A DNA stretch of 64,000 nucleotides from Pilaira anomala (taxonomy: Eukaryota > Mucoromycota > Mucoromycetes > Mucorales > Mucoraceae). The notes below the pieces were generated by a model. It was not told the DNA's origin. It was given only the letters and a program-made list of their open reading frames with translations, and searched no databases. Below are positions 12,123-21,520 of this stretch, one piece after another; positions within the stretch are counted from its first letter, which is position 1; the number at the start of each line of letters is the position of its first letter. The stretch covers positions 62,001-126,000 of the forward strand of contig JAIXMQ010000019.1 in the NCBI GenBank assembly GCA_025716855.1, in the 5' to 3' direction. The position numbers were made by a program, and so were the translations under genes.

Positions 12123-12497
12123 GCCCCCCGCGGGATAGGCGCAGTCTAGAAATGCTGTACCACAGGCTGCGTATTGACTATGACCCCGAGTAATCCTGTT
12201 GGTAGTAGGTGTGTGATGCCTCCTTTGGCTAGAAGAAAAGCTAATCCGCGTTTCGGTTATACGCAGCTGGGGAGCTTAATAACGCGGAGGTCAAGGATAC
12301 CGCATATGATCACGCTATCGCAGGCACGGGCTCTTTGTTTTTTTTTCTCTTTTCGCTCTCCTTTTCTTGGTTTCTTTTTTCGAGTAGTGGGCCAAAAAAC
12401 TAAAGAAAAGGTAGAAGAGGACAGATAGATACTTACCTTCGCGTGGTTGTCCTTGTTAATCTCTTGAAAAAGGGAGAACTGAACAGTATCTTTTTTT
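12123..12497 (+). ncRNA. Candidate structured RNA with Pol III-like T-run terminators
   Basis: A GC-rich island of about 215 bases begins near 12123 and ends at a T9 run (12338-12346). Its ends can pair: GATAG at 12134-12138 with CTATC at 12315-12319, extended by GCCC/GGGC. Inside is a perfect stem CCGCGTT (12246-12252) with AACGCGG (12281-12287), and a small hairpin around TTGGCT/AGCTAA (12225-12244). A second short unit follows: GATACT (12428-12433) pairs with AGTATC (12485-12490), encloses a TCTCTT/GGGAGA hairpin, and is followed directly by T7. No protein frame is convincing. I could not match it to U1-U6, SRP, RNase P/MRP or tRNA, so the RNA call is inference from structure and terminators; strand is a guess. 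Confidence 0.35.
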
Positions 12498-13295
12498 CTT
12501 TTATAAACTTTTTTTAAATAAATAAAATACTTTTTTAAAACCGAAGAGTGTATCTATTTTTGTGATAAAATACATAATTGTAGAAGTATATTCATTTGTA
12601 ATATGACCCATGAGATAAAATAAAAAATAACAGCTCTTTATCACTATGTACATACAACTACTTTCTGAAAAAGTTGTTGCATGTTCAATGTATATTCGAT
12701 ACATGAATTAAACACGTATATGGGGAAGGCTTAAAAAGTTTTTTTTTTTTTTATTCGAGAACGTATTTTGAAAAATATGTTTTTTCTTTTTGTACAGACA
12801 TAATCATACTTTAGAAAAGATGAATCATATGAAAAAGCTCAGTTTCTAAAAAACGAGTTGAAGGTCTATAAAGCTTATTTTTTTATTATTATTATTCATA
12901 GCATAATATGCGTCTGTTATGTTTATCAAGAGGATAAAATGAGACGAACATCACAACAAGAATACCAACATTACCAATACGTGCCAAATCATTCGTTGTT
13001 TTTGATGAAGAACAACATACTTGCTAAATAAAATTATCTACTACAGCTGCCTTTTTATTACCACCATCTCACCCTTGAAGGATCAAGATATCATCAGAAA
13101 CAACCATATAGTGTAAAGAAGAAAAAAAAAAGGCGAGCAGTAATTGTTTGACGAGGTTCTTGACAGGTAATGAAAACTCGACTAGAAATATATGATGATT
13201 AAAGATTACCAGTTTTTTTTTTTACTTGGTTAAGATGATGCTGTTTACCCGATAATACTATGCGTTATAAAGAAACGTATGTATATGTAGCCTTG
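12498..13295. other. AT-rich spacer, nothing recognised
   Basis: No supported gene. A tiny open frame at about 12939 (about 30 codons) has no family signal and is not called. Confidence 0.5.
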
Positions 13296-13795
13296 ATGCA
13301 TTATAAACCCTGTGGACGCCCCGTTTTTTTTTTACCCCTAAAATGAAAAGAAAAATCGAGATATGGACGAAAATTTCTTTTTTGTCAAATTAAAGTCATC
13401 TTAAATCAATTATTTTAATAAAAAATATGATATACAGTCGATGCAGAATTTGAAGACGCATTTTTTCATGTATTTGGATTCATAACTTTAGTTATGAAAA
13501 ATATACTTGCCCTAACAAAAACCGTAATTTGACTTTCTCACAATAATCATTAATCTTTATAATTACTCTACTTTGATTTTTACACCATTCGAAAGAGCGT
13601 CAAATTTTATATTAGAAACCATTCAATATCTTTGCTCTAAAATTCTTATAATCCCGAGATATATCCACATTTAAAACTCTTGAAAAATTCAAACCTGCGG
13701 ATTTTTACCTAAAAGTTCACTTTTCCCCCTTTTTCCGATCATTTCATTGGCTGAAAAAAGTTCCGCTGTAGAAAAAAAAACTTGGCTTTAGTACT
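13296..13795 (+). repeat. Foldback repeat arm, copy F
   Basis: This stretch is nearly identical to 165-610, including the GACGCCCCGTTT start, the GATATACAGTCGATGCAGAA phrase and the CATTCGAAAGAGCGTCAAAT phrase. High similarity to copy A implies recent duplication compared with the diverged B-E units. The inverted partner arm is missing on its left, so it looks like a half element. Confidence 0.8.
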
Positions 13796-13825
13796 TCCCT
13801 TTTTCTTTATCAATAAAACTTATTG

Positions 13826-13965
13826 AGGTCAGTAAACACGTAGCGTAGCTCGGGGAACTCACTACGATAGCTTAATAATAGTTTGTTTTAACTGAGTGAT
13901 TTGCTGGAAAAAAAAAATGGATGGATGAAGGAGTTTCCCGTTTAAAATGGGAAAGACAGTGACAG
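13826..13965 (+). repeat. Second dispersed repeat, copy 1
   Basis: It shares two blocks with 35545-35690 in the same order. The first block is a start like AGTAAACACGTAGCGTAGC (AGTAAACATGTAACGTAAC in the other copy). The second is GTGATTTG followed by TGGATGGATGAAGGAGTTTCC (TGGACGGATGATGGAGTTTCC). Spacing between blocks is similar. No coding sequence; nature unknown. Confidence 0.5.
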
Positions 13966-14129
13966 CAAACCTTGTTACACTTATCACGTGTTTCAAAAGT
14001 GTACTTTCATCTAATCTTTTAATTATTTAATTTTATTCTTTCTTTCAAAAAAAAAATAAAGTATGTATAAGTTAAAGTAATGTCAAAACGAAAAAGTTAT
14101 CAAGTTAACGTAAGTCGAAAATAAACAGA

Positions 14130-15245
14130 ATGAAGATATATACAAAGACAGGAGATAAAGGTATGAAAGAAGAAGAAGAAGAGGAGAAGAGAGAGAGGAC
14201 CGAGTTCTCTGACAGAAACTAAAATATCAATTTTAGGAACGTCAAGCTTATATAATGGAGACAGAAGAGATAAGGATGATGAAATTTTTGAAGCGTTAGG
14301 TCAGTTGAGATAAAGTTTGAGGAATGTGTATATCCAATGTATTTATATGTAAAAATATATAGGAACCACGGATGAATTGACTTCTAATATTGGGTAACAA
14401 TATATACTATTTTTTATCGTTTTATATTTTTTTGCTGTAGTAACAAAAGTAAATATAGTTTGGCCATGGAGTTTTTAGAAGACACAGATTGGGGATATGA
14501 CTTAATTGAGCGTTTAGTAAAGGTAAGGAAAAAAAAACAACAAAACATTGATAAAATAAAACAATAACAACCTATACAAAAATGCATGTGTATAGATCCA
14601 AAGTCTCTTACAGGATGTGGGCTCTAATATTGCAACACCTCGTGAACAATCGAATGAGACTCGATTAGGTAGATATTGAAATATCAAGTAAATATACCTG
14701 CAATCATTCTAAAACAGTCTTTATTTTTTTTTTTTATTTCAAGCTCGCACCGTTTTTGATATCAATGGAGATAATGTGAAGGAATTAGAAAATTGGATTG
14801 ATGAATTTGATGCTCAATTGCCACAGTTGACTCAATTTATTTTACCTGTAAGCTTAATTTATATTACTTTTTTTTTTTTTTTAAAAATGACCTATTTTTT
14901 TTTTTTTAAAAATGACCTATTTTTTTTTTTTTATATTAAAAATACTTCTATTCCTTTAAGTCTGGCGGAAAAGCAAGTGCCACCTTGCATGTTTCTCGAT
15001 CTGTATGTCGTCGTGCAGAGAGAAGAGTACAACCTTTGGTTCGAGACCACCTCTGTGATGCATCCGTTGGGGTATTTTTGAACAGGTATATATATATATA
15101 TACATGAGTATAAAAGAACCTTCCATTATACATTATTTGTTATTTATTTATATGACATTATAGGTTGAGTGATTTTCTATTCAATGCTGCTAGATGGGCT
15201 GCTCAATCTCAAGGAGTTCCCGAAAGAATCTATAAAAAACTTTGA
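14130..15245 (+). CDS. MMAB: Cob(I)alamin adenosyltransferase (PduO/MMAB type)
   Basis: It transfers adenosyl from ATP to cob(I)alamin, making the cofactor of methylmalonyl-CoA mutase; family members act in mitochondria. Eight exons fit in phase: 14130-14160, 14237-14299, 14363-14393, 14441-14522, 14614-14668, 14744-14847, 14961-15085 and 15164-15245, giving 190 residues. Family marks are [20 protein letters not shown] at residues 2-21, [25 protein letters not shown], then [24 protein letters not shown] and FLNRLSDFLF near the C-terminus, with the usual Arg-rich and Asn/Asp active-site segments. The start directly abuts the conserved core, so no mitochondrial presequence is visible. An upstream leader exon could exist because an acceptor-like ACAG precedes the ATG. 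Family assignment is secure; the exon boundaries are predictions. Confidence 0.9.
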
Positions 15246-15348
15246 TGTCATCATCAACTCTTATCTGTTTACAAAAAAAAAAAAATTGCTTATATAAAAA
15301 ACCTGTATTTATATTTTTTTTTTCTTTTCTGCACTTTTCTCTTTTGTT

Positions 15349-17803
15349 ATGAAATTTTCACGTTACATTCAATTCAATGCTGTACCTGAATGGTCTGAAT
15401 ATTATTTGCCGTAAGAAAAGTGAATTTTTTTTTTTTTTAAATTAAATATCAATCAATATTTTACCTATATAGATACTCTGAGCTCAAGACATTGGTTTAT
15501 CAAATTGAAACAGAAAAAAAGGCATCAATTGACGAATATACTGCCCTTTTACCTACTAATCAACAAGACCATGCTATATTTATACAAGCGCTAAACAGTG
15601 CATTAAACAAAATCATTCAATTCTATAAACAGAAAGAAAATGAAGCTACTATCGAACTAGAACATATCCTTTCTCTTGCAAGACCTTCAATATACAATAA
15701 ATTAGACCAACGTCAATTACCTTCGTCTACTACAACAAGTTCTTCAATTGAAATCGAAGACAATCAATCATTTTCTACTTCCATCACTTTAGACCAAAAC
15801 GGAATGACGGATGGTGTAACAACGCAACTCATTGAACTATACATCTTTTTATCCAAACTTAAATTATTTGTTTCTTTAAACATGACTGCATTCACAAAGA
15901 TCCTAAAGAAATACGATAAAGTGATGAATGCGAGCCAGAGCCAAAATTACATGTTTTATAATTTACTTGAATCCTACCCTTTTCAAACACACACACGTGA
16001 CCATATAGACGACTTGATTCAACAAGTCGAGCAAATGTATGGAACCGACAAGAAAGACAGCCAAAGTGAACTCACCCTTCTACTCTCAGACCAATTAGCA
16101 CAAGATCGTAATACAATGTGGCGAGAAAAGATAGCTCAAGAACGTAGATTGAACTCGATCTCGACTGAAACTCACAAGCTAAAAAACAATTTAAAGACCC
16201 TTTTTATTTCATTTATCAGTCTGATTGTTTTTATTTATTTATTAAATAGTTCTTTATTTGAACAAATAGAACAACGAAGATGTTTTGCTGTACTTGTATT
16301 CGCTAGTATATTATGGGCAACCGAGGTAAATAAGACTAAATTCAGTGTGTGTGTGTGTGTGTGTGTGTGTATACATTTAGATAACTAAAATTGTTTTATT
16401 TGTTTACACACATAATATCTCATTATTATCGTTCAGCTGATGCCTCTGTTTGTCACCGCATTGCTTGTTCCATTCCTAGTGATTGTTTTACGTGTTATTC
16501 GATCTGAAGAAGAAACCGATGAAGGAGAGAGAACTTATATTCGACTAAGTGCAATGGACGCCTCAAAGACAGTATTTGCATCGATGTTATCACCTGTTAT
16601 CATGTTACTTTTAGGCGGATTTACGATTGCAGCAGCTTTAAACAAATATGGTATTGCCAAAGCGTTAGCTTCCTTTGTCTTGTCAAAGGCTGGGACCCGA
16701 CCTTCACATGTACTACTTGTCAATATGTTGGTTGCCTCTATGGCCAGTATGTGGATAAGTAATGTGGCAGCACCTGTTCTGTCACTTTCTTTAATTCAAC
16801 CCATTTTACGTAACCTACCCACTGGTTCTACCTTTGGACCCTGTTTAATTATGGGTATCGCATTAGCTTCTAATTTAGGTGGTATTGCTTCACCTATCGC
16901 ATCACCTCAAAACGTGATTGCAATTCAAAACATGTCTCCTCCTCCCTCTTGGACAGACTGGTTCTGTGTCTCGATCCCACTCTGTGTACTAGGAAATTGT
17001 CTGGTTTGGCTTTGGCTCTTGAAGAGTTATCAAATTAAGGACACAGACGAAATTCCAAACACACCACCGAAAACAAGCAACACAAAAAGAGCGAGTTGGA
17101 CACAGATCTATATCACTTTTATCACTTTATTTACAATTATACTTTGGTGTATTGCTCATACTTATCGAGATACGTTAGGTGATATGGGTGTGATTGCGAT
17201 TGTTCCGTTGATTGGATTCTTTGGTACTGGACTTTTAACAAAAGATGAATTTAATAACTTTTTATGGAACGTTATTATCTTGGCCATGGGAGGTATTGCG
17301 TTAGGAAAAGCGGTGGATAGCTCTGGTTTATTACATACGATTGCTATTCAGATTTCTGAAAGAGTCATGGGATTATCCACATTTCAAGTTTTGTTTGTTT
17401 TCAGCTCTTTAGTTTTGGTGATAGCTACCTTTATTAGCCATACGGTAGCTGCTTTAATTGTGTTGCCTATTGTTGCAAAAATTGGTACGGAATTAACAGA
17501 TCCAAATCCCAGATTATTGGTCATGGTAAGTTTGATTGATTGGTTTTAATATGAAAAAAAGAAGAAGAAAGAGGCTGAATAAAAAATTACCTTTTATAGG
17601 GAACGGCGTTTGTATGTTCGGCCGCAATGGGCTTACCTGTATCTGGATTCCCTAATATGACAGCAATTTCACAAGAGAACTCTGTGGGCTTACCTTATCT
17701 CAAGACAATCGATTTCTTAAGAAATGGCGTTCCTTGTAGTATTTTGATCATGTTGTGTATTGTTAGTTTGGGTTATGTACTTATGGAATTTACAGGCATA
17801 TAA
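15349..17803 (+). CDS. PHO91: SPX-domain phosphate transporter, PHO90/PHO91 type
   Basis: It is a low-affinity phosphate (divalent anion/Na+ symporter superfamily) transporter with a cytosolic SPX inositol-polyphosphate sensor. Four exons, 15349-15410, 15473-16325, 16437-17525 and 17600-17803, encode 735 residues. The SPX domain starts MKFSRYIQFNAVPEWSEYYL. The helical SPX segment runs to about residue 250, then comes the first membrane segment (TLFISFISLIVFIYLL). The transporter domain includes WATELMPLFVTALLVPFLVI and the anion-symporter signatures NLGGIASPIASPQNVIAI and, near the end, SAAMGLPVSGFPNMTA. Intron 2 carries a (GT)n tract just after its donor. In yeast PHO91 exports phosphate from the vacuole; plasma-membrane PHO90 is the paralogue, and the sequence does not tell which location applies. 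It lies 104 bases after the adenosyltransferase gene on the same strand. Confidence 0.88.
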
Positions 17804-17997
17804 TTAAAGTTTATTTATTGTTTATTGTTTATGATTCTGTTACATCTTTTTTTTTTGATTTTTTCAGTCTAAAAGTTAATCATCATCATGACACCGAGAA
17901 AAAGATATATATAAAAAAAAAAGTAGCACGAAAAAGAGAAGAGAGAGACGCGATTTTATTTTATTTAATATTTAACGAAATGACGTACAAAAGATGT

Positions 17998-18643
17998 TTA
18001 TTTAACCATCATCTTGCCAAATTCCTTATAATCAATCTTTCCATCATTATCAGCATCAGCCTCTTTAATCATTTCATTGACTTCTTCTTCAGATAACTTT
18101 TGACCTGTAAAGAAAAAGAGATGAGTATATGTATATATATATATATTTTTCACACGAATGTCGAGAAAAACTTACCAAGTTGTTTCATCACTTGACGAAG
18201 TTCATCATGTGTAATAAAACCATCATTATCCTTATCAAACACTTTGAAAGCATCAATCAAATCGTCTTCAGTATCAGCTGCACCAGACATCCTTTGAAAA
18301 AAAAGGTTTTTTTTTTTAAAAAAAACTTTTTGTCGCCTTTTTATATGTAACAACTTACTTTGGCATCAATGCTAAAAATTCATCAAAATCAATTGTACCA
18401 TTTCCATTAGAATCTACTTCAGAAATCATATCCTTTAACTCTTGTTCAGTAGCATCATGACCTAAAGAAAGCATGACTGCACCAAGTTCACTTACGTTGA
18501 TAGAACCGTTATTGTCCTTATCAAATAAAGCAAATGTTTCTTTGTATTCAGATAATTGTGTAGCGTTCATTTGGTCTGCCTATGTACATATACAATTTGT
18601 TTATAAAAAAAATATTTTTTTTTCTCTCGTTTATTATTACCAT
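17998..18643 (-). CDS. Calmodulin, somewhat divergent
   Basis: It is a four EF-hand Ca2+ sensor that regulates kinases, calcineurin and motors. Exons on the minus strand are 18643-18641 (ATG only), 18579-18359, 18291-18176 and 18104-17998, giving 148 residues, the classic calmodulin length. The four loops are all canonical: [36 protein letters not shown] and [12 protein letters not shown]. The N-terminus reads [17 protein letters not shown]. An intron directly after the start codon is a known feature of calmodulin genes. The central linker ([19 protein letters not shown]) differs from the usual MARKMKDTDSEEE-type linker, and overall it is less conserved than the canonical protein, so it may be a paralogue. 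It converges with the phosphate transporter gene, 194 bases apart. Confidence 0.9.
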
Positions 18644-19131
18644 TTTGTAGGTTACGTGAAGAAAAGAAAGAGTAAAGACAATCGAAAAAAAAAAAAAAGC
18701 ATTTTTATGTATAGGTGCCACTTCAATTTATACACGTGATTAAATACGTACTTCTGTGCCACCTTCAAATTATTATTACATGATGTTTATAAAGAGCACG
18801 TCATGCATAAATATATAATATAAAAAAAAAAAGAACTTTTTATTATAATGTGCGTTGTAAAAGAAAAGAGGTAGTAAAAAAAAAAAGAAAAAAAAAAAAA
18901 AGCATAGAATAATTTTGTGGTGTTATTTTTTTTTTTTGGGGGGGGGGGGGAGGGAGATAGATCGCTATACATGTAAAGAATCATAAATAAAAGTGGTGTG
19001 CAGTGATATAAAAAGTGAATGCATATAAAAATGTAACATATAGTTATTTACAATCATATAAAAAAGAAAAGCATATAAATTAGAAAATCCAACGAGAGAG
19101 AGAGAAAGAAACAGAAGTTGTTGTTTTTTTT
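18644..19131. other. Spacer between calmodulin and copper-fist gene
   Basis: This is calmodulin upstream sequence and the 3' flank of the copper-fist gene. It holds poly-A/T runs and a G-rich run near 18938-18952; no gene. Confidence 0.6.
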
Positions 19132-20706
19132 TTAGAAAAGAGGGTAATTTGTAGCAGCATAATTCATATGATGTTGATCTTCATCATCTGAGCTATAAGA
19201 ACAAGTAGTAGTTGTAGTAGCATTATTTGATATTTGTTGTTGTTGTTGTTGTTGCTGTTGCTGCATAGAATAGTGTTGTAATTGTTGCATAGTTAATTCT
19301 TGTTGTATTAGGTAATTATTTGGATGAACAAAACATCCAGGGCAGATACATGAGCTACCACAATAACATGTTACAATCCGCGTGACAGGTTTCGTTTGAG
19401 GATTATTCTCTCGTTTTCTTTCTTCTTGCTCCTGATCCGATGTGAAGATGGAAGAAAGTGGCGTTATCGTGATCACAACGGATTCTCCTTGTGTATCCAT
19501 GGCTGGTGAACAATTTGTTGAATGTAAAGTAAAACTACCACATACTTGCTGATGTAACTGCGGTGGTTGTTGGGCTAATGTAACTGCTGCTGCTGGTGCT
19601 AGTGGTGGTGGTGAAGTAGGCGTTGATTGAAAAGGAAGATGAAATGAACAAGAAGAAGATGAATTACTTGTAGGTGATCTTGTCATATCTATACTATTCA
19701 TCATTGTATTCGAATAAGTATACTCTTCTTGCTCTCTTTCACTCAACACGTTATTTAATAAGTTAGTTAATTCTGCTGGATGGGTTGTTGAATTCATCAA
19801 AATTAAGTCATTATAGTGTTCATTAAAATTAGTACTTGAATTTATGAATGAATTGGGTGTACTTGTTGAAGAACTAAAAGTAGTAGTGGTTGTAGGTGAA
19901 TAGTAAGAAGAAGAAGAAGAAGAAGAAGGAAATGCAACAGTAGTAGTGCATTCGGGTTCTATTTCGGTCAAATTTTGATTCAAAGATAGTTTTCTTTTAT
20001 GATGATGATGACTACCGGAAGATCTGCGTCTTTTAGTATTTGAAAATCTTTTTGTATAATCCATCATCATCATACTACTACGGGATTTGACAGGTATAAC
20101 AGTAGTATCTTTTTGTTGTTGTTGTTGTTGTTGTTGAGACCAACTGAATTGATCTTGTTGTTGTTGTAATATTTTATTTGCAGTTTCATGGCAAGTGCAT
20201 TCAATAGAACCTTCTCTTGATGGCTTGATAGTATTTTGGATTAAATCAGAATAAGCCATACCTTGTTCTTCTACTAATAAATCCTTTGAAGATGGGCATT
20301 GATAGCACTGCGTAGGTGTATTTTCAATATCTATATATATATATATATATGTGTGTGTGTATTAGTACTCTATAAGGGTTTTAAAAAATATTCTATATAT
20401 TGCTGTTACTACTATTACTATTGTTACTTTTAGTTTTATTTGTACAGGTGCATTTAATATGTATTTGTCTTGTTTTTCTTAAATCTCTACAAAAGGCACA
20501 TTGAGTCACCGGTCTACCTTTCTTCCGTATTTCGAATAAAGGTCGTTCAATATGATTACAATTGGAAGATCGATGACCCTAATATTTTATATATTTTATC
20601 ATGACTTTTTTTTTTAATTTACTTGTAATATAGAAATATAATATATATTTCGTTGTATTACCTTGACACATGTATTGCAAGCAAATTTAATGCCGTTGAT
20701 TAACAT
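19132..20706 (-). CDS. Copper-fist transcription factor (CUF1/MAC1/ACE1 family)
   Basis: It is a copper-sensing DNA-binding regulator of copper (and often iron) uptake genes. Exons 20706-20662, 20578-20428 and 20330-19132 join in phase to 464 residues. The N-terminal copper fist starts MLINGIKFACNTCVKGHRSS with zinc ligands Cys10, Cys13, Cys22 and His24. It continues with the minor-groove hook KKGRPVTQC and the CAFC and CTC clusters (residues 34-59). The middle is Gln-, Ser- and His-rich low complexity, with an RRR/HHHHK basic stretch that may act in nuclear import. Residues 387-401 read CYCGSSCICPGCFVH, i.e. C-x-C-x3-C-x-C-x2-C-x2-H, the copper-responsive motif type described for Mac1 and Cuf1. 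That motif favours an activator of copper-uptake genes that is shut off by copper; this is inferred from relatives. Intron 2 has a perfect TACTAAT branch site. Confidence 0.9.
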
Positions 20707-20839
20707 TTGATGTCTCTTTTTCCTTTATAAAAATAGTTTTGTTGGTATATAAGAGCTTCTTTTTTTTTTTTCGCTTTTAAAAAAAAATGTTGAAAAACTA
20801 ATGAATTGATTGTAATTCAAATATCATATTAAAAAAAAA

Positions 20840-20889
<50 letters not shown>

Positions 20890-21520
20890 AAAAAAAAAAG
20901 GTGGCAAAGAAAGAGTAAAAAAAAAAAAAAAAAAACTTTACTCTTCTTTTTTATTATATTAATTTGATATTAACAATCAAGCAATAAAAAGAGAAAGAGA
21001 AAAATGTATACAAGAAAGTAAGAGAAGAGAAAAAGAAAGAATAAATAAAAAATAAAAAAAAAGTGAGGATTAAATATAAAAAAAAAATAAGCAACTATGC
21101 TAAATTATAAATGAATTATTTTAAGGCTGATTGCGATTGATATAATGGTCTTTTTTTTTTTGGGGGGTCCCCTTTTTTTTTTATTTATTAGACGAGTTTA
21201 ATTAGTTTGCACAACAACAACCAACAACAACAACAACAACAAGGAGAATTTTGCACTCTTTTTGCTGTGATAATTTAAACTGGCTAAAATCACTCACATA
21301 ATAAAGAAAATCTCTCCCCTAAAAAATAACCTTTCAATAGCGATATCAGCGCAAATCCCTTTAAAAAGTTATTGCACGTGTGAAGTGTTATAAATCTCAA
21401 AAAGTCACATTTTTTTTTACGTGACGGTAAAAAATAGATTCATCAAATGCCTATTTTTTTTTTTTTCATTTAACTTTAACTATTGATATATACATATATA
21501 TATATTACTTAAATAAGCAA
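20707..21520. promoter_or_regulatory. Divergent intergenic region with very long A tracts
   Basis: This is the shared upstream region of the copper-fist gene (-) and the UBP1-like gene (+). It contains A runs of about 29 and 22 bases (20848-20899), another A run near 20918-20935, a T/G run near 21150-21182, and CAACAA-type repeats (21211-21241). Such poly(dA:dT) tracts commonly exclude nucleosomes in fungal promoters. No individual factor site is claimed. Confidence 0.5.

Noticed and set aside
12428..12440. Match to the 5' end of U1 snRNA (ATACTTACCT)
   Set aside because: The following bases lack the U1-70K loop and an Sm site, and the unit ends after about 65 bases at a T run. A ten-base match alone is weak.
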